DNA of 64,000 bases, taken from contig JAEQMT010000023.1 of NCBI GenBank assembly GCA_016722945.1, positions 62,001-126,000 of the forward strand, in the 5' to 3' direction. This document shows, in pieces, positions 34,642 to 43,143 of this stretch. The translations under genes were made by a program, and so were the position numbers. Under the pieces are notes generated by a model, which was not told where the DNA came from, made no database searches, and saw nothing but the letters and a program-made list of their open reading frames with translations. Within the stretch, counting starts at the first letter, position 1, and the number at the start of each line of letters is the position of its first letter. Origin of the DNA: Desulfofustis sp. PB-SRB1. GTDB lineage: Bacteria; Desulfobacterota; Desulfobulbia; Desulfobulbales; Desulfocapsaceae.

Positions 34642-34977
34642 ATGAACGAAAACCACCAAGAGCGCTTATCGCTCAACCCCGTAACCCGGAAATCCACACC
34701 CGGCTCGCGTCCGAGAACCGCGCCGGCAATGGGCAAAACCACCCAAACTTCCCTGCGCAATCGGCGCATCGCCGCAAAGATGGCCCTGTTCGGCGCCATG
34801 TCGCTGACCTCGTATCTCGTGCTCTTCTCCAACGAGGCGCTCGTTACCCAGACCTTTACGAGGGGCGGCTGGTTCGCGGCCTTTCCGGTGCTGACGGCAT
34901 TTTTCTTTTCCTTCGTGCACGGGGCCTTTGCCAGCAACCTGATCAGCTTTCTCGGTATTGAACCGAAGCGTTCGTAA
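34642..34977 (+). CDS. small two-span membrane protein
   Basis: 111 residues from an ATG with AAGGAG just upstream. A basic, disordered N-terminal tail (about 1-45) precedes two hydrophobic segments (about 48-65 and 75-98). It directly precedes the TauE/SafE permease and may be its partner. No family is recognised. Confidence 0.65.
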   Translation: MNENHQERLSLNPVTRKSTPGSRPRTAPAMGKTTQTSLRNRRIAAKMALFGAMSLTSYLVLFSNEALVTQTFTRGGWFAAFPVLTAFFFSFVHGAFASNLISFLGIEPKRS

Positions 34978-35012
34978 CGTTTTATTCAGAAATTTTTTTC
35001 AAGAGGAGTTCG

Positions 35013-36356
35013 ATGAAACCGATTTTTGCCGTTTTATTCGCGGTTGTCCTTCTCGGTATGCCGTTGGCCCGTGCCCACGCCGGAGGCCCGCCGCCCAAAA
35101 ACGTTATGAAGGGCGTTTTCCTCAGCGTCGACGAAGCAGCCAACACTGCCGATATTAGGCTCGACGGTAATGACCAGGTCAAGACGCTGACGCTTGGCGA
35201 TGGCATGACCGCCGACGATGTCACCCTCAACAAGAAGGTCCTGGTGAGTCTGGACACCCATGCCGGGCCCAACGTCATCAATGACATCTCGATTATGTTC
35301 ATGAATATGACGGTTACAAAAATAATCGCATTTTTGCTCATCGGTTTTATCGGTGGCTTGCTCTCCGGCTTTATCGGTTCTGGCGGGGCGTTCGTGCTGA
35401 CGCCGGCCATGATGTCGCTGGGCGCCCCCGGCGCGGTGGCGGTGGCGAGCAACATGTGCCACAAGTTTCCCAAGGCAATGGTCGGCGCCTATAAGCGCTG
35501 GAAGTACGGGCAGGCTGACATCAAGCTCGGCTTGGTGATGGCGGTTACGGCGATCATCGGTGTCCAGATCGGCATCAAGATCCAGAAATTCATCCTCAAC
35601 CATTGGGGTAATGCCGGTTCGAACCTCTACGTCAGCGTGGTCTTCGTGATCGTCCTCGTCCTGGTTGGCGCCTACGTATTCTTCGATGCATTCAAGCTGG
35701 CAAAAGGTGGCGGCGAGGCAAAGGCTTCAAAGCTCGCCCTCGCCTTGCAGAAAATCGAACTCTGGCCGATGATGGAATTCAAGGTCGCCAAGGTGCGTAT
35801 CTCCGCCTGGGTCACCATTCCCGTCGGTCTGATGACCGGTATGCTTGCCGCCACCATCGCCGTGGGCGGCTTCATCGGCGTGCCCGGTATGATCTACGTG
35901 GTGGGTGCATCGGCCCTGGTGGCCAGTGCTACCGAGCTCATTATCGCCTTTATCATGGGTGCCTGGGGTTCGATCCAATGGGGCATTTCCGGACTCATCG
36001 ATATCCGTATGACCCTGCTGATCCTGGCCGGCTCCCTCGTCGGGGTGCAGCTCGGCGCCCTGGGTACGACCTATGTAAAGGATTACATGATCAAGATTGT
36101 CATGGCCTCGGTTATGCTGATCGTCGCCATTTCCAGAGGCGCGAAAATCCCCGGCTACCTGGCCGACCTCAATCTCATTCCGCAGCTTAAGGAAAGCGTA
36201 GCCTTCGGTCTCAACACCGTCAGCTTCTGGGCCCTGATGGCTGCTCTGGGGGTGGCAGGCATCATCATCACGGTGGCGATGGTCCGCGGTATGATCCAGG
36301 ACCGCAGTGAACGACACCGGAAATCCACCTCGGAATTGCAGCATCCGGTGACGTGA
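35013..36356 (+). CDS. TauE/SafE-family anion permease
   Basis: 447 residues. An N-terminal signal-like segment and a periplasmic beta-rich stretch (about 25-100) precede the membrane domain, which has the two TauE halves (GFIGGLLSGFIGSGGAFVLTP and GMLAATIAVGGFIGVPGM). Family members export sulfite, sulfoacetate or other organic anions; the substrate here is unknown. The N-terminal periplasmic extension is longer than in simple TauE proteins. Confidence 0.8.
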   Translation: MKPIFAVLFAVVLLGMPLARAHAGGPPPKNVMKGVFLSVDEAANTADIRLDGNDQVKTLTLGDGMTADDVTLNKKVLVSLDTHAGPNVINDISIMFMNMTVTKIIAFLLIGFIGGLLSGFIGSGGAFVLTPAMMSLGAPGAVAVASNMCHKFPKAMVGAYKRWKYGQADIKLGLVMAVTAIIGVQIGIKIQKFILNHWGNAGSNLYVSVVFVIVLVLVGAYVFFDAFKLAKGGGEAKASKLALALQKIELWPMMEFKVAKVRISAWVTIPVGLMTGMLAATIAVGGFIGVPGMIYVVGASALVASATELIIAFIMGAWGSIQWGISGLIDIRMTLLILAGSLVGVQLGALGTTYVKDYMIKIVMASVMLIVAISRGAKIPGYLADLNLIPQLKESVAFGLNTVSFWALMAALGVAGIIITVAMVRGMIQDRSERHRKSTSELQHPVT

Positions 36357-36419
36357 GCAATTGCCGTGATGCCGGTTCACCGGCCAAAAACCTGATCAGT
36401 ACACGGGTATGAAAAACAC

Positions 36420-36454
36420 CGTCGAGCCGCATGGCGTCCCGGACCGGCTCGACG
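36420..36454. repeat. inverted repeat after the TauE/SafE gene
   Basis: CGTCGAGCCG (36420-36429) and CGGCTCGACG (36445-36454) form a perfect ten-base stem with a 15-base loop. No T-run follows directly, so it could be a transcript-stabilising hairpin rather than an intrinsic terminator. Confidence 0.45.
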
Positions 36455-36514
36455 GACACCCGGCCGCCACGCCCGGTTGAATAATTTTTTACTTGCAGTC
36501 ATTATCAAGAGACT

Positions 36515-37369
36515 ATGTATACGCGTATCGCTGTTGGCGTCGACCACTCCGAGTGCTCGCCCTACGCGCTCGAACAGGCACTCTCGCTGGCCGCCTCGGA
36601 AGAGGCGGAACTGATCCTGATCAGCGTCATTCCCGGCTACGATGGGGATCTGCGGCTGATGGGCAACACCTCGATCCTCGAGACCATGCGCGAGCCCTAC
36701 GTCGCTGCCCTGGAGGATGCTTGCCAGCAGGCTGACCGGCGCCGCATCCCCTATACCAGGGTACTGTTGTCCGGCGAGCCGGCCGAAGAGCTGCTGAATA
36801 CCATTGAAGCGCAACGGGCCGATCTTGTCGTCATCGGCAAGAAAGCGTCACGAGTGATGCATTTGATCCCGATCGGCTCGGTATCGGCGAAGTTGCTCAA
36901 GCTGAGCCCGATCGACGTTCTTGTCGTCCCGTGTGGCAAACAACTGGATCTCAGCACCCTGCTCGTCGCCTTCGACGGCTCCAAACATGCCTCCGAGGCG
37001 GCTGCCAAGGCCTGCACGCTGGCCCTGCGCTACGGCTCGACCTATCTGTTGAGCACCATTTATGAGATGTCGCTCGAAGGCTACGTGCTCGCCCCGGAAA
37101 TCTCCACCCAGCTGCACAGCAAGGCCGCCAAGCTCCAGGAACCGATTGTCGCCATGCTTCGGGAACGCGGCGTTCGCCATTTCGAGCGCCTCGTCGAACA
37201 CGGCGATCCGGTCTTCCAGGGGTTGAGTGAACTGGCCCGCAAGAAGGACGCCGGCCTCGCCGTCCTCGGTTCGCGCGGGACCGGCAGCCTCGCCAGGGTG
37301 CTGCTCGGCAGCGTCGCCGCTCGTTTCATCAGTACCGGCGTGTGTCCGACGCTGGTGGTAAAAACGTAA
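36515..37369 (+). CDS. tandem universal stress protein
   Basis: 284 residues with two USP domains (about 1-143 and 150-284). The second has a canonical ATP-binding pattern, GSRGTGSLARVLLGSVAARF (Gly-x2-Gly-x9-Gly-Ser); in the first the glycines are partly changed (GKKASRVMHLIPIGSVS), so ATP binding may be confined to one half. It stands between TauE/SafE and the Trk genes. Confidence 0.85.
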   Translation: MYTRIAVGVDHSECSPYALEQALSLAASEEAELILISVIPGYDGDLRLMGNTSILETMREPYVAALEDACQQADRRRIPYTRVLLSGEPAEELLNTIEAQRADLVVIGKKASRVMHLIPIGSVSAKLLKLSPIDVLVVPCGKQLDLSTLLVAFDGSKHASEAAAKACTLALRYGSTYLLSTIYEMSLEGYVLAPEISTQLHSKAAKLQEPIVAMLRERGVRHFERLVEHGDPVFQGLSELARKKDAGLAVLGSRGTGSLARVLLGSVAARFISTGVCPTLVVKT

Positions 37370-37370
37370 A

Positions 37371-37393
37371 CCGGGCCGTCAGGCCGGCCTTTT
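37371..37393 (+). terminator. possible intrinsic terminator after the USP gene
   Basis: A GC-rich hairpin, CCGGGCC-GTCA-GGCCGG, is followed by CCTTTT. The T-run is short, so termination may be partial. Confidence 0.4.
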
Positions 37394-37483
37394 GCCACCT
37401 GCTGCCGCCTCCCGGTTCAGGCCAGTGTCGCCCCGGATCGGCACAGATACTTTCTCGGTCGATCGTCACACCGCACCCAGACC

Positions 37484-38821
37484 ATGAAAATCCTGATTTA
37501 CGGGACAACCGACGCCGGCTACATGGGGGCCCGCATACTCAGCGAGAAGCATGACGTCACCATCCTGACCGAAGCGGCGCAGCTGCCGGAGCGGTTTGTC
37601 AACCTCGATATCAGTTTCATCAGCGGCAGCGGTGCCGATATCGCCGCTCTCGAACAGGCCGAAGCAATCCATGCCGACATCTTCGTCGCCTGCTCGTCGC
37701 TCGACGAGGCGAATATCGTCGCCTGCTGGACGGTCAAACGGATTGCCGATATTGAGACGATCTGTTTCGTCCATCACATGCCCCTCTATCACAACCTGCT
37801 CCTTCCCGAGCAGAACCGCTATCGAACCGCCTACGATATCGACACCGTCATCTGGCCCGAGCAGCTACTGACCCAGGATATCTTTCGGATCATCTCGGTG
37901 CCCGAGGCGGTGGATGTGGAATTCTTCGCGCATGGCCGGATCAAGTTGTTCGAGTATCGCATCAGGGAGGATTCGGAAATCCGGGACCGGCGCATCATGG
38001 ACTGCACCTTTCCGAAGGACGTGCTGATCGTCGGCGTCACGCGGGAAAATAAGCTGTTCATCCCCACCGGGGCGACCGTTATCGAACTCAATGACAAGGT
38101 TGTCTTCATGGGTACCGATCCCGCCCTGAATCGCTTGACCGCCAGGTTTTTTCAGAACAACTCACCCCTGAGGAAAATTCTGATCATTGGCGGCGGCAGT
38201 GTCGGTTTCCTGCTCGCCCAACAGCTTGAAGAGACCGGTCTGCGGGTGACGATCATCGAGCATGAGCGCGAGCGCTGCGTCTTTTTAGCCGACAACCTGA
38301 AAAAAAGCCTCGTCCTGCACGGTGACGGCACCGATCTCGACCTGCTTGAAAACTCGGCGATCGAGGACATTGACGCAGCCATCTGCGTCACCGACAACGA
38401 CGAGAAAAACCTGCTCTGCTCCCTGCTTATCAAACAGATCAGCACCTGCCGGATCATTACCCGGGCGAGCAACGCCAACACCGCGGTGCTCTTCGACCGC
38501 GTCGGCATCGACGTCGTCGTCTCGCCCCAGGACGCCGCCCTCAAGGATTTGCTCAATCACGTCCAGGCCCGGGCCATCGACGTTCTCGCCCTGATCGAAG
38601 GCGGCCAGGGCGAAGTGGTGCGGCTGACGGTGCCGGCCGGCTTCGAGCGGCGCAAGGTCGCCGATCTCTGTTTCAAAGCCAGGGCCGTGATTGGGGTCAT
38701 CCAGCGCGGCCGGCAGTTCATCATTCCGAACGGGGAAACCATCGTACAACCGGGCGACCGCCTGAAGATCTTCACCATGTCGACCGATGTCGATGTCATC
38801 AGGGCAATGTTTAGCGCATGA
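37484..38821 (+). CDS. trkA: Trk potassium uptake NAD-binding regulator (TrkA)
   Basis: 445 residues with two RCK halves, each a Rossmann-fold TrkA_N plus TrkA_C domain. The second nucleotide motif is normal (IIGGGSVGFLLAQQ), while the first reads YGTTDAGYMGARIL, a departure from GxGxxG. It gates the Trk channel according to nucleotide state. Its stop overlaps the trkH start by four bases. Confidence 0.88.
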   Translation: MKILIYGTTDAGYMGARILSEKHDVTILTEAAQLPERFVNLDISFISGSGADIAALEQAEAIHADIFVACSSLDEANIVACWTVKRIADIETICFVHHMPLYHNLLLPEQNRYRTAYDIDTVIWPEQLLTQDIFRIISVPEAVDVEFFAHGRIKLFEYRIREDSEIRDRRIMDCTFPKDVLIVGVTRENKLFIPTGATVIELNDKVVFMGTDPALNRLTARFFQNNSPLRKILIIGGGSVGFLLAQQLEETGLRVTIIEHERERCVFLADNLKKSLVLHGDGTDLDLLENSAIEDIDAAICVTDNDEKNLLCSLLIKQISTCRIITRASNANTAVLFDRVGIDVVVSPQDAALKDLLNHVQARAIDVLALIEGGQGEVVRLTVPAGFERRKVADLCFKARAVIGVIQRGRQFIIPNGETIVQPGDRLKIFTMSTDVDVIRAMFSA

Positions 38822-40278
38822 AAGGCGGCCAGGTCATCGCCGCCCTCGGCTTTATCCTGATTGCGTTCGGGACCATCATCTTGAGCCCCATCACTGTGGC
38901 GCTCATTGAACACGAACCCGAAGCCATTGCACCATTCGTTTGGGCCTCGGCAATCGCCATTAGCCTCGGGTTTCTGTGCCGCAAGATGGGCGGGGGACGA
39001 ACCAATTTCGACCGGCTCAAGCGCAATGAGGGGATGCTCATCGTCTGCCTCGCCTGGTTGTCCGCCGCCGCGGTCACCGCCATTCCCTATCTTTTTTTCG
39101 GACTGTCACCGCTCGACGCCTACTTCGAGGCCATGTCGGGCATTACCACCACTGGGGCGACCATCCTGCTTGATTTCTCGGGTTACCCGAGGTGTTTCTT
39201 TTTCTGGCGCAGCCTCAGCCAGTGGCTCGGCGGTATGGGGATCATCGTGCTTTTTGTCGCCATCCTGCCGCAGTTCAAGGTTGCCGGGCGGCAACTGTTC
39301 TTCGCTGAGGCGCCGGGACCGACCGAGGAGCGGGTTACCCCCCGCATCACCCAGACCGCCAAGGCGCTCTGGTTCGTCTATGTCTCGCTCACCCTGCTTG
39401 AGATCGGCGCCCTTGTCTGGGCCGGCATGGGGCCGTTCGATGCCGTGTGCAATTCGTTGTCAACCATGGCAGCCGGCGGGTTCTCACCCAATCCGGCCTC
39501 GATCATGGGCTATGGCAGCGACCGTATCTGCTGGATCATCACCGTCTTCATGTTTTTGGCCGGGGCGAACTTCGCTTCACAATACTGGGCCTTTGTCAGG
39601 CGGCGGCCGCGGGTCCTGTTCGGCAGCGAAGAGTTTCGCGGTTATCTGGCAATCATCGTCGCCGCCGGTGGCGGCGTGAGCGCGGCCCTGCTGGCAACGA
39701 CCGACGCCTCTGGAGTCGTCGCCCTGCGTGACGGGTACTTCCAAATCGTCTCTCTTCTGACCACCACCGGTTTCGCCACTGCCGACTTCGCCCGCTGGGC
39801 GGTGCCCTGCCAGGTAATCCTATTCAGCGTCATGCTCGTTGGCGGTTGCGCCGGTTCGGCCGGCGGCGGGATCAAGGTTGTGCGGATTCTCTTTTGCGCA
39901 AAGTACATCCGCCGTGAGATCGTCAAGATCATTCATCCCCGCCTTGTCATGCCGATCAAGATCGACCGCAAAACGGTGCCGGAAGCAATCCAGCAGCAGA
40001 TCCTCGGCTTCCTGCTCTTCTACCTGCTCGTCCTTATCGCCTCCACCCTGGTCGTCACCGCCATCGAACACGATCTTGTCGTCGGCATCGTCGGCACCGC
40101 TGCAACCCTCGGCAATATCGGCCCGGGGTACGGCGAGATCGGGCCAATGGCGAGCTTCGGCACGCTGGTCTGGCCGACCAAGCTGATCTTCATCTTCAAT
40201 ATGGTGGTCGGCCGCCTTGAAATCATACCGTTTTTGGCCATGCTCCATCCCGACTTCTGGTACCTGAGCAAGCACTGA
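38818..40278 (+). CDS. trkH: Trk-type potassium uptake channel (TrkH)
   Basis: 486 residues, about ten membrane spans with four pore loops carrying the selectivity filter: GITTTGAT, STMAAGGFSP, LLTTTGFATA and LGNIGPGYG. It forms the K+ pathway with TrkA. Placement behind the two-component system, Lon and stress proteins suggests an osmotic or pH stress island. Confidence 0.9.
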   Translation: MKGGQVIAALGFILIAFGTIILSPITVALIEHEPEAIAPFVWASAIAISLGFLCRKMGGGRTNFDRLKRNEGMLIVCLAWLSAAAVTAIPYLFFGLSPLDAYFEAMSGITTTGATILLDFSGYPRCFFFWRSLSQWLGGMGIIVLFVAILPQFKVAGRQLFFAEAPGPTEERVTPRITQTAKALWFVYVSLTLLEIGALVWAGMGPFDAVCNSLSTMAAGGFSPNPASIMGYGSDRICWIITVFMFLAGANFASQYWAFVRRRPRVLFGSEEFRGYLAIIVAAGGGVSAALLATTDASGVVALRDGYFQIVSLLTTTGFATADFARWAVPCQVILFSVMLVGGCAGSAGGGIKVVRILFCAKYIRREIVKIIHPRLVMPIKIDRKTVPEAIQQQILGFLLFYLLVLIASTLVVTAIEHDLVVGIVGTAATLGNIGPGYGEIGPMASFGTLVWPTKLIFIFNMVVGRLEIIPFLAMLHPDFWYLSKH

Positions 40279-40552
40279 AGCACCACTAGACACCACTGGA
40301 AAGGATTGTTTACCTGACAATTTTTCGATAGGTGAATCAGCAATCATACCGGGAGGCAAGTTACGGTCTGGTGCGCCAATACGATTGGAGCAAATGGTAC
40401 GACTGATTCGCGCGGACGTGGTTTTCAGCGACCCCGGGCGATGGCCGGGGGCGGGCAGTGCGTCCTCAACCTTGAAAAAGTGTGGGACGGTGGTATATGG
40501 CGGCAATTCAGATCGATGTGACGGTTTTTGCAATGCTCATCAAGTATGCGGG

Positions 40553-42022
40553 TCAGGGATTTTCAGTCAGCGGTTCGATGGCCAGTTGATTGAGCAAGGC
40601 GCCAATCCGAATCTGTTCGTTGATGCCTCCTTCGACAAAACGGATATGGCTCAGATCGGCGGGCATCTGATTGGTGGTGGTGTCCAGAGTTATCCAGGTA
40701 TCGTCGATACACACCTCATTCCAGGCATGATAGTAAAAGCCGTCGCGCTGCCACACCACACCCGCCGCTATTTTGGTGGGGATAGCAGCGGCACGGGCGA
40801 GAGCCGCGAACAGGGCGCTGTGTTCGTTGCAGTCGCCTATCTTGCCGCGCAAGGTGGTTAACGCGTCGGGGATTCCCAGAACCGGTCGCTTTTCAAGATT
40901 GGTAAATACCCATAATTTCAGTGCGCTCACCTTGTCCAGGGTGGTCTCCATGCCCGCGGTAAGGGTCTGGGCCAGGTCGACAATATCGCCTTGATCAGCT
41001 TGAATATAGGGGGTGGCGGCCAGGTATTCTTCATCCCGGCCACAGGCTGCATTGCCGTGATCAGCCCGCCTGCCGATGGTCTCTTTGGTTATGGTCACGA
41101 TGCCATCGGCAAAGAGTTGACGGCCACCGCTCAGATCAAACGATGCTTCATCCGGCAGGGTGAGGCGATACCTCATGATTGAGCTGTTTTGAATATCACC
41201 CATCTCGCCAATGATTTTGACGGCAACGCCGGCAAGTATATCAGGACTATGGGCATCAACCGAGGTGGCGATAAATTGGGGTTCTCTGATAAAGACAAAA
41301 CCGGCCGGCGATTCTTCTTTGACCACGGCGCCGTCATCGTCAAGCCAGAAACTGATGCGGGTGCCGCCTACCGTCTGCAGGAATTCGTGCAGAGAGAAAA
41401 CCCGGTCGCGAATCAGGATGCGTTGTTTTCCCCGATATTCTATGGTTGATATGCTGTTGGTCAGAGAGATCGGGTCGAACTGGGGGTGCCGGTACTTTTT
41501 GCCCGGCTGCATATCCTGGGTAAGCAGGTAGGCTCTGCGAGAGGTTGCGATGAACGGCGGTTCGTCCAGAGTGATAATCTGCTCTTCTCTGGCTTCACCG
41601 CTATCAAAGACAATATGAACGTCGGAGTCGACTACCCTGCCCTGAGCGGCAAGGGTATAAAAGGTAGAAGTAAAAGAAAGAGAAAATGAGCGCAAAAGAT
41701 TATTTGAAGTCAGCTCAGCAGCAAGAGAAATCAACACGGGATAGCTTTCTCCAGATATATTAAGACGCATGTCCGCCTCCTGGGAAAGGATCGAACCACT
41801 ATCGGTTGGAGTAAATTCCTGCCTGACAAAGCCGATTTTCTCATCCTTGAAATATACTCCCTGGTAATCGATGCGCCCGGCTCGTTCCAGAACGGTTGAT
41901 TCCTCGATGATCAGCGGGGAGATCAGGTAATCTCTGACCAGTAAAAGGGTGAAAAGTCCCACCCAGATAGCTAAGATAGCAATCTTTACGGCGTGTGCGG
42001 GTGTTATGGAGCTTACTTTCAT
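40553..42022 (-). CDS. transglutaminase-like domain protein, membrane-anchored
   Basis: 489 residues with one N-terminal membrane span (about 12-32) and a large exported region. A transglutaminase-like core near the C-terminus has the catalytic triad: Cys in IGDCNEHSALF, His in YYHAWNEV and Asp in WITLDTTT. It might be a peptidase or a crosslinker at the cell surface. It is a single gene. Confidence 0.75.
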   Translation of the reverse strand: MKVSSITPAHAVKIAILAIWVGLFTLLLVRDYLISPLIIEESTVLERAGRIDYQGVYFKDEKIGFVRQEFTPTDSGSILSQEADMRLNISGESYPVLISLAAELTSNNLLRSFSLSFTSTFYTLAAQGRVVDSDVHIVFDSGEAREEQIITLDEPPFIATSRRAYLLTQDMQPGKKYRHPQFDPISLTNSISTIEYRGKQRILIRDRVFSLHEFLQTVGGTRISFWLDDDGAVVKEESPAGFVFIREPQFIATSVDAHSPDILAGVAVKIIGEMGDIQNSSIMRYRLTLPDEASFDLSGGRQLFADGIVTITKETIGRRADHGNAACGRDEEYLAATPYIQADQGDIVDLAQTLTAGMETTLDKVSALKLWVFTNLEKRPVLGIPDALTTLRGKIGDCNEHSALFAALARAAAIPTKIAAGVVWQRDGFYYHAWNEVCIDDTWITLDTTTNQMPADLSHIRFVEGGINEQIRIGALLNQLAIEPLTENP

Positions 42023-42112
42023 GTTCGACTTTTTACGAGAGTAACAAGATTGATGATGTCGTAGCAGCTCGGACTTGCAGGATAAGATGGCTAAATTAAA
42101 ACAAAACTCTCC

Positions 42113-42212
42113 TAGGGGTGGTGGTCATTTTGACCTCGCAGTCGTACATGAGGTGCGTCGACAAATTAAAATGAATCCACGACGACGTAGAGTGAAGTTT
42201 TGACGACGCCAT
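42113..42212 (+). repeat. dispersed repeat family A, copy 3
   Basis: Matches copy 2 through GGTCATTTTGACCTC(G/A)CAG, CGTAGAGTGAAGTTTT and the preceding GATGGCTAA. It ends 40 bases before the maf gene. ACGACGCCATCA at its end is shared with the 3' flank of family C copy 2 at 56730. Confidence 0.65.
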
Positions 42213-42251
42213 CAAAATTGACAAATTCAGATAACGCCCATTTAACGCACT

Positions 42252-42908
42252 ATGGCTAAAATCTTCAAGACAGTAGATACCATAATTCTTGCCTCCGCTT
42301 CACCGCGGCGGCGTATGTTGCTGGACGCCATCGGTGTTACATGTGTTGTCCAACCCGCCGACATCGACGAATCCCTCATGGCAGACGAGACTCCACAATC
42401 TTACACAAAGCGCATGGCCCGGCAAAAATCAGCAGCAGTCGGGGCGGTCAATCCTGAGCAATGGATTCTGGCGGCCGATACCTGTGTGGTTGCTGGTGGC
42501 GACATTTTAGGAAAGCCCGCCTCTTTTAGCCAGGCAGTCGCCATGCTTGGCAGGTTGAGCGGCCGCACCCACCAGGTCTATTCAGGGGTATCCCTGCTCC
42601 ATAAACAACGAGGCATCCAGGCCCTGCTCACCGTCCACAGTGAGGTGAGTTTTGCCGCGGTAAGCCAGGAGGTACTGAAGGCGTACGCCGCCACCGATGA
42701 GCCGTATGACAAGGCGGGGGCATACGGCATTCAGGGGATCGGGGCAATGCTGGTGGAGTCTGTCAATGGGTCGTATACCAATATCGTCGGCTTGCCATTG
42801 GCGGAGGTGGTTGCTCTTTTGCTGTCGCACTCGATAATCGCGGTGCGTTCAGTACCACCTCTCCATGCCGGAGATACGGCAATAAAGATACATAGGGATA
42901 CGGACTGA
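42252..42908 (+). CDS. maf: Maf-family nucleoside triphosphate pyrophosphatase
   Basis: 218 residues. Motifs: ILASASPRRRMLL (phosphate-binding loop), ADTCVVAGG, and YDKAGAYGIQGIGA, with the LSGRTHQVYSGV strand. The Maf/YhdE type hydrolyses dTTP, UTP and modified nucleotides for house-cleaning. The C-terminal 20 residues extend beyond the usual end. Confidence 0.88.
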   Translation: MAKIFKTVDTIILASASPRRRMLLDAIGVTCVVQPADIDESLMADETPQSYTKRMARQKSAAVGAVNPEQWILAADTCVVAGGDILGKPASFSQAVAMLGRLSGRTHQVYSGVSLLHKQRGIQALLTVHSEVSFAAVSQEVLKAYAATDEPYDKAGAYGIQGIGAMLVESVNGSYTNIVGLPLAEVVALLLSHSIIAVRSVPPLHAGDTAIKIHRDTD

Positions 42909-42974
42909 AGAATCCTTTTGGATAAGGATCGGAACCAAGGTGTTGGCCAACCTCATTGTTTCAAAAAAATAGTC

Positions 42975-43014
42975 GGCGCCTTGATTTTGGACGAAAATTC
43001 TCATGTTTCAAGGT
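42975..43014 (-). repeat. dispersed repeat family B, partial copy
   Basis: The reverse complement contains CCTTGAAACATGAGAATTTT and CGTCCAAAATCAAGGCGCC, matching the left third of the full copies at 21926 and 52266. Confidence 0.6.
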
Positions 43015-43143
43015 TCTCATATATTGTCTATGCTGAATGTGATATAATAGTAGGATTGACATATGGTAACAGCGCCTGCCATGTCGCCGCCAATCAACCC
43101 CTTTTGGTGATAGTGTGTTTGAATCCGGGTATTTTATATTCTC

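Noticed and set aside
35727-36380. Leftward 217-codon frame opposite the TauE/SafE gene
   Set aside because: His- and Gly-rich composition typical of antisense frames of membrane proteins.
40385-40861. Rightward frame after trkH
   Set aside because: It runs antisense into the transglutaminase-like gene and has no family features; the 274-base gap before it holds no other gene.
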